From: Kitasatospora papulosa
GTDB taxonomy: Bacteria; Actinomycetota; Actinomycetes; Streptomycetales; Streptomycetaceae
Reading direction: 5' to 3'
Length of the DNA stretch: 64,000 nt
NCBI RefSeq assembly: GCF_000717245.1
Contig: NZ_JNYQ01000003.1
Coordinates: 248,001 to 312,000 of the forward strand
A program made the position numbers and the translations under genes. Within the stretch, counting starts at the first letter, position 1; every line of letters begins with the position of its first letter. This document shows positions 1 to 8,650 of this stretch, piece by piece. Under the pieces are notes generated by a model that worked only from the letters and a program-made list of their open reading frames with translations, did not search any database and was not told the DNA's origin.

Positions 1-992
1 TCGAGCTGACGCAGGTGATCGGGATTGTCCCGGACCCCGGGCAGCGGCACCTGGTGGGCCCGCCAGGTGTTCTCGACGGGGAGCCCGTCCACCTCCTCCG
101 GGCCGGTCCAGCCCTTGGGGGTGCGCAGCACGATCATGGGCCAGCGGGGACGCGCGGACGCGCCTTCGGAGCGCGCCGCGCGCTGGTACCCGTCGATGCG
201 GTCCACGGCGAGGTCCATGGCGGCGGCCAGCGCGCGGTGGACGACGGCCGGCTCGTCCCCCTCGACGTACACGGGATCGTGGCCGTATCCGCGCAGGAGT
301 GCGTCGAGTTCGTCCTCGGGCAGCCGGGCCAGCACCGTGGGGTTCGCGATCTTGTACCCGTTGAGGTGCAGGACGGGCAGGACCGCGCCGTCGTGCACGG
401 GGTCCAGGAACTTGTTGGAGTGCCAGGACGCGGCCAACGGTCCCGTCTCCGCCTCTCCGTCGCCGACCACACAGGCGACCAGCAGCTCGGGGTGGTCGAA
501 GGCGGCGCCGTAGGCATGGGTCAGCGCGTACCCCAGCTCGCCGCCCTCATGGATGGACCCGGGGGTCTCCGGTGCGACATGGCTGGGAACACCGCCGGGG
601 AAGGAGAACTGCTTGAACAGCGCGCCCATCCCGGCACGGTCGCGGCTGACATCGGGGTACGTCTCGGAGTAACTGCCCTCCAGCCACGAGTTGGCGAGGA
701 CGGCGGGGCCGCCGTGGCCGGGCCCCCAGACGCACATCGCCCGGCGCTTCCGGGTCCGGACGATCCGGTTCAGATGGGTGTGGACCAGGTTCAGTCCGGG
801 TGAGGTGCCCCAGTGGCCGAGCAGTCGCGGCTTGATGTGCTCGGGGGCCAGCGGCTCCTCCAGGAGGGGGTTGGCCATCAGATAGATCTGGCCGACCGCC
901 AGGTAGTTGGCGGCACGCCAGTGCGCGTCCAGTGCCGCGATCTCAGCGTCGGAGGGGGCGGAGGCCCCGGACGGCGTTCGGGCGTCGGTCAT
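1..992 (-). CDS. xfp: Phosphoketolase, N-terminal part (runs off window)
   Basis: Thiamine-diphosphate enzyme that cleaves xylulose 5-phosphate (often also fructose 6-phosphate) with phosphate to give acetyl phosphate in the cytosol. The window holds the first 330 codons of a family usually near 790-800 residues; the 3' part lies beyond base 1, so the cut is a window effect. Family motifs are clear: GHWGTSPG (59-66), GPGHGG (90-95), PGSIHEGGELGYAL (144-157) and the cofactor loop GDGEAETGP (177-185). The ATG at 992 has AGGGAGA about eight bases upstream. The gene starts 35 bases after the aldehyde dehydrogenase stop and is probably in the same transcript. Confidence 0.95.
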   Translation of the reverse strand, partial: MTDARTPSGASAPSDAEIAALDAHWRAANYLAVGQIYLMANPLLEEPLAPEHIKPRLLGHWGTSPGLNLVHTHLNRIVRTRKRRAMCVWGPGHGGPAVLANSWLEGSYSETYPDVSRDRAGMGALFKQFSFPGGVPSHVAPETPGSIHEGGELGYALTHAYGAAFDHPELLVACVVGDGEAETGPLAASWHSNKFLDPVHDGAVLPVLHLNGYKIANPTVLARLPEDELDALLRGYGHDPVYVEGDEPAVVHRALAAAMDLAVDRIDGYQRAARSEGASARPRWPMIVLRTPKGWTGPEEVDGLPVENTWRAHQVPLPGVRDNPDHLRQL

Positions 993-1027
993 GAGGCGTC
1001 TCCCTGGAGCAGTCGCGTGGGGCGGAT

Positions 1028-2434
1028 CTAGCGGGCGTCCGAGCCGGGCCCGTACCAGACGGTGGTGGCGTTGCAGAACTCGCGGATGCCGTGCCCGGCC
1101 AGCTCCCGGCCGTACCCGGAGCGCTTCACCCCGCCGAACGGCAGGGCCGGGTGGGAGGCGGTCATACCGTTGAAGAAGACCCCGCCGGCCTCCACGTCGC
1201 GCACACAGCGTTCCATCTCGTCCTCGTCCCGCGTCCAGACGTTGGAACTGAGCCCGAACGGGGTGTCGTTGGCGAGTTCCACGGCCTCGTCGAGGTCGGC
1301 CACCCGGTAGAGCGTCGCCACTGGTCCGAAGGTCTCCTCGCGGTGGATGCGCATGGCCGGGGTGATCCCGGTGAGGACCGTGGGCTCGTAGAACCAGCCA
1401 CGGTCGAGGCCGTCGGGGCGTCGGCCCCCGCACAGCGCCGTCGCGCCCTTGCCGAGGGCGTCGTGGACGAGTTCCTCCAGGTCGGTGCGGCCTTGCTCGC
1501 TGGAGAGCGGGCCCACGTCGGTGGACTCCTCCAGAGGGTCCCCGACGGTGAGGGCGCGCATCCCCGCGGTGAAGCGTTCGGCGAACGCGTCGTAGACGTC
1601 CGCGTGGACGATGAACCGCTTGGCGGCGATGCAGGACTGCCCGTTGTTCTGGACGCGGGCGGTCACCGCCGTGTCGGCGGCCTTCTCGACGTCGGCGGAC
1701 GGCAGGACGACGAAGGGGTCGCTGCCGCCCAGTTCCAGCACGGTCTTCTTCACCTCGTCCCCCGCGACGGAGGCGACGGCCCGGCCGGCCGGTTCGCTGC
1801 CGGTGAGGGTCGCGGCGGCGACCCTGGGGTCGCGCAGGACGGCTTCGACGGCGCCCGAGCCGACGAGCAGGGTCTGGAAGCAGCCCTCGGGGAATCCCGC
1901 CCTGGTGAAGAGGTCCTCGATGTAGAGGGCGGTCTGCGGGACGTTCGACGCGTGCTTGAGCAGGCCGGTGTTGCCGGCCATGAGCGCGGGCGCGGCGAAG
2001 CGCATGACCTGCCAGAGCGGGAAGTTCCAGGGCATGACGGCGAGCACCACACCCAGCGGCCGGTAGTGCACCCGTGCGCGGGAGGCACCGGAGTCCTTGA
2101 CGTCGGTGTCGTCGGGGTGTTCGTCGGCCAGCAGCCGTTCGGCGTTGGCCGCGTACCAGCGCATGGCCTTGGCGCACTTGGCGGCTTCCGCGCGGGCGGC
2201 CTTGACCGGCTTGCCCATCTCGGTCGTCATGGTGCGGGCGATGTCCCGCTGGTCCTCGTCGAGGAGATCGGCGGCCCTGTTCAGCAGCCGGGCGCGCTCG
2301 GCGAAGTCCGTGGTGCGGTAGTGCTGGAAGGCGCGATGGGCCGCGGCGACCCTGCGCTCGGTGCCCTGCTCGTCCAGTGCGTCGAACGTCCTGAGCGTCT
2401 CGCCGTTCGCGGGATTCACCGTCGCGATGGGCAT
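1028..2434 (-). CDS. NAD(P)-dependent aldehyde dehydrogenase, succinate-semialdehyde dehydrogenase-like
   Basis: Cytosolic aldehyde dehydrogenase of 468 residues, the normal size for the family. The active-site glutamate lies in LELGGSDPF (E234) and the catalytic cysteine in NGQSCIAAKRF (C268); the cofactor-binding stretch MPWNFPLWQ is at 134-142. The N-terminus (MPIATVNPANGE) matches the succinate-semialdehyde dehydrogenase-like branch, but substrate cannot be fixed from sequence. The ATG at 2434 is chosen because AAGGAGG stands seven bases upstream; the frame is open a further 23 codons without support. It is followed after 35 bases by the phosphoketolase gene, so the pair may act together in C2/aldehyde metabolism. 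Confidence 0.92.
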   Translation of the reverse strand: MPIATVNPANGETLRTFDALDEQGTERRVAAAHRAFQHYRTTDFAERARLLNRAADLLDEDQRDIARTMTTEMGKPVKAARAEAAKCAKAMRWYAANAERLLADEHPDDTDVKDSGASRARVHYRPLGVVLAVMPWNFPLWQVMRFAAPALMAGNTGLLKHASNVPQTALYIEDLFTRAGFPEGCFQTLLVGSGAVEAVLRDPRVAAATLTGSEPAGRAVASVAGDEVKKTVLELGGSDPFVVLPSADVEKAADTAVTARVQNNGQSCIAAKRFIVHADVYDAFAERFTAGMRALTVGDPLEESTDVGPLSSEQGRTDLEELVHDALGKGATALCGGRRPDGLDRGWFYEPTVLTGITPAMRIHREETFGPVATLYRVADLDEAVELANDTPFGLSSNVWTRDEDEMERCVRDVEAGGVFFNGMTASHPALPFGGVKRSGYGRELAGHGIREFCNATTVWYGPGSDAR

Positions 2435-2583
2435 GGCTGTGCCTCCTTGCGTTGTCCTTCGACCGTTGCGCGCCACGCATCGGCGCGCAACGCGACCTCT
2501 CACGCACGCGTACCCGGCCGGTGCGGATCATGCGTGCCACAGGCACACCGTCCACGCCGGCCGGGTCGGCACCGGGCTGTGCG

Positions 2584-3081
2584 TCACACGAGTTCGGCCA
2601 ACGGGCCGCTCTCGGCGACGGGGCCGCTCCCGCTGACCGGGCCTTCGACGAACGTGCGGCCGCCGGGCAGAGGCGCCGGCGGGAGCAGCCCGGTGGTGCA
2701 CGGACTCTCCGCGTAGCGCGTGAACCACACGGCCTTGCCGTCGGTGGTCCGGCAGGTGCCCCAGCTGTCGCTCAGGGCCATGACGCGGCTCAGACCGCCG
2801 CCGCCACCGTCCCGCAGCCGGGGCATCCGGGAATCCTCGTCGGACACGGACACCGTCAGGTGCCGGCCGGTCCAGCGGAGTTCGAGGACGCACCGGTGTC
2901 CCTCGCCGACGTGTCGCTGGACGTTCGTCAGGAGCTCCTCGGCCGCCCGGCACACCGGCCGGACGTGCAGTTCGAGACTCCAGTGACGAAGGTGTGCGGC
3001 GACTATGCGCCGCAACTGGGAAATGCGCTCTGCCGACACCTGCAGTTCGACCAGGTAGTGCCGGTCGAGTGGAACGGTCAT
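2584..3081 (-). CDS. ATP-binding protein, RsbW/SpoIIAB-like (HATPase_c_2)
   Basis: Protein of 165 residues with a GHKL-type ATPase fold: an N-box (CRAAEELLTNVQRH, about 45-58) and a glycine-rich G1/lid region (DGGGGGLSRVMALSDSWG, about 90-107). In Streptomyces such stand-alone ATPases are anti-sigma factors or serine kinases that switch partner proteins; no partner gene is next to it, so its target is unknown. The last 40 residues are proline- and glycine-rich and look disordered. GAGGAG eight bases before the ATG supports the start. An inverted repeat at 3173-3190 lies upstream. Confidence 0.85.
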   Translation of the reverse strand: MTVPLDRHYLVELQVSAERISQLRRIVAAHLRHWSLELHVRPVCRAAEELLTNVQRHVGEGHRCVLELRWTGRHLTVSVSDEDSRMPRLRDGGGGGLSRVMALSDSWGTCRTTDGKAVWFTRYAESPCTTGLLPPAPLPGGRTFVEGPVSGSGPVAESGPLAELV

Positions 3082-3172
3082 CGTTGAGGCTCCTCACCAC
3101 GAGGCTCACGTGCTTCACCCCGTTCGACCCGACGACCCCCGAACACGAAGCGTGAGCAGTAATCACTTCTCG

Positions 3173-3190
3173 GTCACTCATCAGAGTGAC
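3173..3190. repeat. Inverted repeat upstream of the RsbW-like gene
   Basis: GTCACTC and GAGTGAC, perfect seven-base arms around ATCA, about 90 bases upstream of the RsbW-like start and just beyond the promoter-side end of the molybdenum-hydroxylase stop. It could be an operator for the RsbW-like gene or a weak hairpin. Its role is not shown by sequence alone. Confidence 0.35.
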
Positions 3191-3233
3191 GCCGGGGGGC
3201 CGGTCGTGCAACCGAGGAATCCCCCGGCGGGTG

Positions 3234-5330
3234 TCACGGCAGGTAGGGCAGCAGTTTGTCCGGGGTCAGCGGGAGGGTGCGAAGCCGGGCGCCGGTGGCG
3301 TGGCGCACGGCGTTGCCGAGGGCGGCCGCGGTGCCGACGATGCCGATCTCGCCGATGCCCTTGCTGCCCATGGGGTTGAGGTGGGGGTCGTCCTCGTCGA
3401 TCCAGTGCGCCTGGATGTCGGGGACGTCCGCGCAGGACGGCACGTGGTAGGAGGCCAGGTCGCTCTCGGTGAAGTCGCCGAAGGCCGGGTCCATGGTGCT
3501 TCCCTCGGTGAGGGCCATGCCGAGGCCCATGACCATGCCGCCGATGAACTGGGACCGTGCCGTGCGGGAGTTGAGGATCCGTCCGGCGGCGTACATCCCC
3601 AGGAGCCGGCGCACCCGCACCTCACCGGTGAGGGAGTCGACCGCCACCTCGGCGAAGTGGGCACCGAAGGCGTGCCGTGCGTACGGGGATTCCTGGGCCG
3701 TCTCGTCGCCGGTGTCGGCGGTGACGGTGAGGCCGTCCGGCGGCAGCGGGCCGGTGTGCTCGGCGAGCCGCCGCACCAGGGCGGTGGCGGCCTTGTGCAC
3801 CGCCGAGCCCCAGGAAGCGGTGCCCGAGGAGCCGCCCGCGACGGACGCGGTGGGCAGATCACTGCTGCCGACGTCGACCTGGACGTTCTCCGGGTCCGTG
3901 CCCAGGACCGAGGCGGCGATCTGCGCCAGGACGGTGCGGGCGCCGGTGCCGATGTCGGTGGCGTTGACCCGGACGCGGTACGAGCCGTCCGGGGCCGCCT
4001 GCGCGGAGGCCGCCGACCTGGAAACGAGGACGGGGTACGTCGCCGAGGCGACCCCCGTGCCCAGCAGCCAGGGCCCCTCCTCGCGGGCGGCGGGCCGGGG
4101 GTCCCGGTCGTTCCAGCCGAAGCGTGCCGCACCCTGCGTCAGACAGGCGGCGAGGTTGCGGCTGCTGAAGGGGCGTCCGCTGTCGGGTTCGGCCTGCGGT
4201 TCGTTGCGCAGCCTCAGTTCGACCGGATCGATACCGAGGGCGCAGGCGAGTTCGTCCATGGCCGATTCCAGCGCGTACATGCCCGAGGCCTCCCCCGGTG
4301 CGCGCATCCAGGACGGGCTGGGCACGTCGAGTGCCGCCACGCGGTGTTCCGTGCGGCTGTGGGGCGAGGCGTACATGACGCGGGCGGGAACGGCGGCCTG
4401 TTCGACGAACTCCTTGATCCGCGAGGTCTGGGTGACGATCTCGTGGGAGACGCTGGACAGGACACCGTCACGGTCCGCTCCCAGGCGCACCCGCTGCAGG
4501 GTCGGCGCCCGGTGACCGACGATCGCCGCCATGTACCGTCGCGGCAGCGCGAGCTGGACCGGGCGGCCGGTGTGCCGTGCGGCCATCGCGGCGAGGACGG
4601 ACTGGGGGCGCGGGGTGCCCTTGGAGCCGAAGCCGCCGCCGACGTGTTCGGAGACCACGGTGATCCGGTTCCGGTCGAGTCCCAGGGCCGTGGCGAGGCT
4701 GTTGCGCACGGCGGTCGATCCCTGGCTGGAGTCGTGGACGGTCAGGTGTCCGTCGGACCACCTGGCGGTGGAGGCGTGCGGTTCCATGGGGTGGTTGTGC
4801 AGCCCGTGCAGGGTGTAGGTCGCGTCGATCCGCACGGGGGCGGCTTCGAAGGCGCGCATGGCGTCACCGCGTTCGCGCAGGCCCGGGTGGCCGCCGTTCG
4901 CCTCCTCGGGGATGTACAGCCCCGGGTGGTCCCCGGTGAGGACGACGTCGTGTCCGGTGGTCGTGTACTCGGCGTGCACGGCGGACGCGCCGGCCCTGGC
5001 GGCTTCCAGGCTCTCCGCCAGCACGAGGGCGACGGGCCAGCCCCGGTGCGGCACCCGGTCGTCCTGGAGCACGGCGAGGATCGGGTCGTCGGGCTCCTTC
5101 AGCCTCGGCGCGTTGTCGTGGGTCAGGACGGTGTGCACCCCGGGTACGGCGAGCGCGTCGGCGGTACGGATCGCGGTGACACGGCCGGTGGGGACGGTGG
5201 CGGGCACGATCCAGCCGTACAGGCAGTCCGCCGAGGTGTGCTCGGCGGCGTAGCGGGCGGTGCCGGTGACCTTGTCCCGGCCCTCGCGGCGGACTACGGG
5301 CGCTCCCAGCACCCGGGTGGAGTCGCTCAT
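3234..5330 (-). CDS. Molybdopterin-binding subunit of a xanthine dehydrogenase/aldehyde oxidoreductase family enzyme
   Basis: Large catalytic subunit (698 residues) that carries the molybdenum cofactor and oxidises an aldehyde or N-heterocycle. Family signatures include GGGFGSKG, RAPGEASGMYALESAMDELA and the C-terminal GIGEIG loop, whose glutamate (E661) is the family's catalytic base. Length and order (2Fe-2S, FAD, Mo subunits as separate genes) match the three-gene PaoABC/YagTSR type. It is the last gene of the set, 42 bases after the FAD subunit. Substrate is not deducible. No XdhC/PaoD-type maturation gene is in this window. Confidence 0.93.
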   Translation of the reverse strand: MSDSTRVLGAPVVRREGRDKVTGTARYAAEHTSADCLYGWIVPATVPTGRVTAIRTADALAVPGVHTVLTHDNAPRLKEPDDPILAVLQDDRVPHRGWPVALVLAESLEAARAGASAVHAEYTTTGHDVVLTGDHPGLYIPEEANGGHPGLRERGDAMRAFEAAPVRIDATYTLHGLHNHPMEPHASTARWSDGHLTVHDSSQGSTAVRNSLATALGLDRNRITVVSEHVGGGFGSKGTPRPQSVLAAMAARHTGRPVQLALPRRYMAAIVGHRAPTLQRVRLGADRDGVLSSVSHEIVTQTSRIKEFVEQAAVPARVMYASPHSRTEHRVAALDVPSPSWMRAPGEASGMYALESAMDELACALGIDPVELRLRNEPQAEPDSGRPFSSRNLAACLTQGAARFGWNDRDPRPAAREEGPWLLGTGVASATYPVLVSRSAASAQAAPDGSYRVRVNATDIGTGARTVLAQIAASVLGTDPENVQVDVGSSDLPTASVAGGSSGTASWGSAVHKAATALVRRLAEHTGPLPPDGLTVTADTGDETAQESPYARHAFGAHFAEVAVDSLTGEVRVRRLLGMYAAGRILNSRTARSQFIGGMVMGLGMALTEGSTMDPAFGDFTESDLASYHVPSCADVPDIQAHWIDEDDPHLNPMGSKGIGEIGIVGTAAALGNAVRHATGARLRTLPLTPDKLLPYLP

Positions 5331-5372
5331 GGCGGAAGTCCTCGGTTCGTCGGGGGTGTGCGGTCCGGCCGA

Positions 5373-6368
5373 TCAGGCGGGTACGGCGCGGGAGGTGAGT
5401 TCGACGAGGGCGCCGACGGCCATCCGGCGCGCGAGGTCGACCTTGAAGGCGTTGTCGCGCAGGGGCCTGGCCGCTTCGAGTTCCCCGTCCACCGCACGGG
5501 CGAAGGCGTCCTCGGCCGGCGGGGCACCGCGCAGCAGGTCCTCGGCGACCCGGGCACGCCAGGGCCGGTGCGCCACCCCGCCGAAGGCGAGCGAGACACG
5601 GTCCACGCGGCCGTCGCGCACGCTCAGGACGGCTGCGACGGAGACCAGGGCGAAGGCGTACGAGGCACGGTCCCGGGCCTTGCGGTAGAGGGAGACGGCG
5701 CCGTCGGAAGGCGGGGGCAGCACCACCCCGGTGATCAGTTCGCCGGGGCGGATCACCGTGTCCTGGTCGGGGTTGTCGCCGGGCAGCCGGTGGAAGTCGG
5801 TCACGGGCACCGTCCGCTCGCCCTCGGGGCCGTGCAACTGGACGGTGGCGTCGAGGGCCGCGAGGGCGACCGCCATGTCCGAGGGGTTCGTGGCGACGCA
5901 GTCCTGCGAGTGGCCCAGCACCGCGAGATCCCGGTGCGCCCCCTCGCGGGCCGGGCAGCCCGATCCGGGGGCGCGCTTGTTGCAGGGCTTGGAGACGTCC
6001 TGGAAGTACGGGCAGCGGGTGCGCTGGAGCAGGTTGCCCCCGGTGGTGGCGGTGTTGCGGAGCTGCCCGGACGCACCGGCCAGCAGGGCCTGCGACAGGG
6101 CGGGGTAGGCGCCACGCACGTCGGGGTGGGCGGCGAGGTCGCTGTTGCGCACCGTCGCGCCGATGCGGAGACCGCCGTCGTCGGTCCTGGTGATCCGGTC
6201 CAGCGGCAGCCGGCTCACGTCGACGAGCAGGCCGGGCGACTCCACCCCGAGCTTCATCAGGTCGACGAGGTTGGTGCCGCCTCCGAGGAAGCGCGCGCCG
6301 GGATGTCCGGCACCGGCGCGGACGGCCTCGGCCACGGAGGCGGGACGCAGGTAGGCGAAGGGTTTCAC
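5373..6368 (-). CDS. FAD-binding subunit of the molybdenum hydroxylase
   Basis: Middle electron-transfer subunit of 331 residues. The FAD site is visible as RFLGGGTNLVDLMKLGV (27-43) and TTGGNLLQ (108-115). Four cysteines (C119, C129, C138, C157) lie in an insertion like the [4Fe-4S]-binding insertion of PaoB and 4-hydroxybenzoyl-CoA reductase beta subunits, so an extra iron-sulfur cluster is likely. The GTG start at 6368 overlaps the stop of the 2Fe-2S gene by four bases (GTGA), a translational-coupling arrangement; a longer frame upstream has no support. Confidence 0.92.
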   Translation of the reverse strand: MKPFAYLRPASVAEAVRAGAGHPGARFLGGGTNLVDLMKLGVESPGLLVDVSRLPLDRITRTDDGGLRIGATVRNSDLAAHPDVRGAYPALSQALLAGASGQLRNTATTGGNLLQRTRCPYFQDVSKPCNKRAPGSGCPAREGAHRDLAVLGHSQDCVATNPSDMAVALAALDATVQLHGPEGERTVPVTDFHRLPGDNPDQDTVIRPGELITGVVLPPPSDGAVSLYRKARDRASYAFALVSVAAVLSVRDGRVDRVSLAFGGVAHRPWRARVAEDLLRGAPPAEDAFARAVDGELEAARPLRDNAFKVDLARRMAVGALVELTSRAVPA

Positions 6369-6937
6369 GGGGCCACGTCCTCGATCGCGTCGACGATGTG
6401 CGGGTAGGCGCCGCACCTGCAGAGGTTGCCGCTCATCCGCTCGCGGATCTCGTCGGCGTCGAGCGGGACCGGGCCTCCGGCGGTGAGCGCGGTCGGCGAG
6501 GTCACGTGGGAGGGGAAGCCGTCCCGGGCCTCACCGAGCATTCCGGCCGCGGAGCAGATCTGGCCCGGGGTGCAGTAGCCGCACTGGAGCGCGTCCCTCT
6601 CCAGGAATGCCGACTGCAGCGGGTGGAGCCGGTCCCCCTCGGCGAGTCCCTCGACGGTGGTGATGTGGGCGTCCTCCTGCGCCACGGCCAGCAGCAGGCA
6701 GCTGTTGGCGCGCCGGCCGTCGACGAGTACGGTGCAGGCCCCGCACTGACCGTGGTCGCAGCCCTTCTTGGCTCCGGTGAGACCCAGGTGCTCCCTCAGC
6801 GCGTCCAGCACCGTGGTGCGGTGGTCGAGCGTCAGGTCCCGGGCTGTGCCGTTGACGTACAGGGTGAAGGTGGAGCGGTCGTCGAGAGGCGGCGTCCGGG
6901 CCGCTCCCGCGTCGGTGGTCCCCTGGGTGCCGTCCAT
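6365..6937 (-). CDS. [2Fe-2S] subunit of the molybdenum hydroxylase
   Basis: Small electron-transfer subunit of 190 residues. Eight cysteines fit the family's two clusters: plant-ferredoxin type C60, C65, C68, C80 (KKGCDHGQCGACTV...NSC) and the helical-bundle type C119, C122, C173, C175 (QCGYCTPGQ...LCRCG). A proline/alanine-rich N-terminal stretch of about 20 residues precedes the ferredoxin fold; a Tat signal (as in PaoA) is not evident. It follows the small unknown gene after 34 bases and overlaps the FAD-subunit gene by four. Confidence 0.94.
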   Translation of the reverse strand: MDGTQGTTDAGAARTPPLDDRSTFTLYVNGTARDLTLDHRTTVLDALREHLGLTGAKKGCDHGQCGACTVLVDGRRANSCLLLAVAQEDAHITTVEGLAEGDRLHPLQSAFLERDALQCGYCTPGQICSAAGMLGEARDGFPSHVTSPTALTAGGPVPLDADEIRERMSGNLCRCGAYPHIVDAIEDVAP

Positions 6938-6971
6938 GTGCGCGTACCTTCCGGGTTCGGTGGTGGTGTCG

Positions 6972-7367
6972 TCAGACCGGCCGGTGGCTCTCCAGGCGCA
7001 GGCGGATCTCCTGTTCCTGGTCGCCCGCCGCCGTTCCGACGAGCCGCACGGAGAAGGCGTCGGCCAGCTGCTTCCGGAGACGGTCGACGGCCCAATAGCC
7101 CCCCTGCGCCTCGACCATCACCGGTACGGAGAGCCGGGCGGGCGCGGGCGCGGCCTTCGTCTCGGAGACGTCGACGGTCGCCGTCCACACGGTGGGGCGC
7201 GTGTCCGACGCGTCCTCGGGGGTGTCGGACGCCGGGCGGTCGGAGACGAACGAGCGGCGCAGGACGTCGAACACGGTGCGTGCGTCCTCCTTCGGACAGC
7301 CGGTGACCGCCACCACGACGTCGCCGCTCTCCTGGTGCTCCTGTGCTGCTTCCTGCGTGCTGTTCAA
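6972..7367 (-). CDS. Hypothetical protein, first gene of the molybdenum hydroxylase set
   Basis: Unrecognised protein of 131 residues. It is soluble-looking, with a conserved-looking TGCPKEDARTVFDVLRRSF segment near residues 22-40, an acidic middle (about 46-58) and a mixed alpha/beta C-terminal half. No signal peptide or membrane segment. It sits 34 bases upstream of the 2Fe-2S subunit on the same strand, so it is probably co-transcribed with the enzyme; whether it helps the enzyme is only inference. A GGGTAC element 180 bases upstream (7544-7549, minus strand) resembles the -10 of SigB-type promoters. Confidence 0.7.
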   Translation of the reverse strand: MNSTQEAAQEHQESGDVVVAVTGCPKEDARTVFDVLRRSFVSDRPASDTPEDASDTRPTVWTATVDVSETKAAPAPARLSVPVMVEAQGGYWAVDRLRKQLADAFSVRLVGTAAGDQEQEIRLRLESHRPV

Positions 7368-7596
7368 CGTGCGTTCCTTTCACTGACAGCGCGGTGCGCG
7401 CTGTTCGGCGGCCTCTCTCCGGGGCCGGCCTCGCGTTCCCTCCAGCGGGTCCGGGTCCTCACTCCAGGCTCGCCCCACCGCTCCGTGTCGGCGACACGAG
7501 CCGCCGTCGGGGCAGCCGGGGACGTCGGGCGATGGGATATCTCGTACCCGGTGAGTGGCGGGGACACGTGCGACAGCGCCGCGTGCGCACGGCGTG

Positions 7597-8562
7597 CTAC
7601 AGCTCACGCAGTGCGGGCAGGAGTGTGGTCCTGGCCCATTCGATGAAGGGCCGCTGGTGGGCGCCTCCGATCTGGACGAGCGCGACCTCGGTGAATCCCG
7701 CCTCACGGTAGGGGCGGACCGCCTCCACGAAGGCGTCGACGTCCGAGCCGCACGGGATCGACCCGGTGATGTCGTCCTTGCGGACGAATGCGGTCGCCTG
7801 GTCGAACGCGGAGGGCCCCGGCAGCTCCGAGTTGACCTTCCAGCCGCCGAGCGACCAGCGGAACTGGTCGTGGGCACGGGCGATCGCGGCGTCCCGGTCG
7901 GTGTCGTAGCAGACGGGCACCTGTCCCACCCGGGGCTTCCCCGTCCCCCCGTGCCGGTCGAACGCGTTCAGGAGGTCCCCCTTGGGCTCGGTCGCGATGA
8001 CCAGATCGCCCAGGGTGCCGGCGAGTTCGCAGGACCGCTCCCCGGAGACCGCGATTCCGATGGGAACCCGCTGCTCGGGCAGGTCCCAGAGCTTCGCGTT
8101 CTCCACGTCGAAGTGGGTGCCGTGGTGGGTGACGTAGCCGCCGTCGAAGAGCGCGCGGATGATGTGCACGGCCTCCTCGAGCATCTCCAGCCGGACGTTC
8201 GGCGCGGGCCACCCCGCACCGACGACGTGTTCGTTGAGGTTCTCCCCCGAGCCGAGACCGAGGCGGAACCGGCCCTCCGCGAGCAGTTGGAGTGTGGCCG
8301 CCTTCTGCGCGGTCACGGCCGGGTGGTAGCGGGTGGTCGGGCAGGTCACGTACGTCATGAGCGGGATCCGGGAAGTGGCCTGCGCCGCGGCGCCCAGGAC
8401 GGACCATGCGTAGGGCGCGTGCCCCTGGGCAGCCAACCAGGGAGAGTAGTGGTCGGAGATGACCGAGAAGTCGAAGCCGGCTTCCTCCGCCGCGACCACG
8501 TCCCCCACAAGGGCCCGGGGTCCCGCTTGCTCGGTCATCATCGTGTAGCCGATTTGCACCAT
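7597..8562 (-). CDS. LLM-class F420-dependent oxidoreductase (TIGR03557-like)
   Basis: Luciferase-like TIM-barrel enzyme of 321 residues, of the actinobacterial branch that uses coenzyme F420 for hydride transfer. Typical stretches are MVQIGYTMMTEQAGP at the N-terminus, FDFSVISDHYSPWL, GRFRLGLGSGENLNEHVVG and the C-terminal QIGGAHQRPFIEWA. Substrate unknown. The frame is open 12 codons further to 8598, but family proteins begin at MVQIGYT, and the upstream ATG lies inside a 14-base palindrome (8595-8608) that is more likely an operator. No clear Shine-Dalgarno precedes 8562, so the message may be leaderless or nearly so. Confidence 0.88.
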   Translation of the reverse strand: MVQIGYTMMTEQAGPRALVGDVVAAEEAGFDFSVISDHYSPWLAAQGHAPYAWSVLGAAAQATSRIPLMTYVTCPTTRYHPAVTAQKAATLQLLAEGRFRLGLGSGENLNEHVVGAGWPAPNVRLEMLEEAVHIIRALFDGGYVTHHGTHFDVENAKLWDLPEQRVPIGIAVSGERSCELAGTLGDLVIATEPKGDLLNAFDRHGGTGKPRVGQVPVCYDTDRDAAIARAHDQFRWSLGGWKVNSELPGPSAFDQATAFVRKDDITGSIPCGSDVDAFVEAVRPYREAGFTEVALVQIGGAHQRPFIEWARTTLLPALREL

Positions 8563-8594
8563 ACGAAACACATTTACCGTGACATCGCCATAAA

Positions 8595-8608
8595 ACATGA
8601 ATTCATGT
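8595..8608. promoter_or_regulatory. 14-base perfect palindrome in a divergent promoter region
   Basis: ACATGAATTCATGT is a perfect palindrome within an AT-rich patch (8560-8615) of a GC-rich genome, between the divergent F420-type gene and the DUF6479-like gene. This position and symmetry suit a dimeric repressor operator. No regulator gene is adjacent. Confidence 0.45.
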
Positions 8609-8650
8609 CAATGGCTGTCTGTGATCGATTCCCCGGGGTATGCGCCATGC

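Noticed and set aside
3186..6407. 1073-codon ORF on the plus strand
   Set aside because: It is the antisense shadow of the molybdenum hydroxylase genes, glycine/arginine/valine-rich, without a recognisable fold or ribosome site.
8560..8610. TTGACA on the minus strand as a -35 box of the F420-type gene
   Set aside because: No -10 element lies at 16-18 bases; the sequence is better read as part of the palindrome flank.
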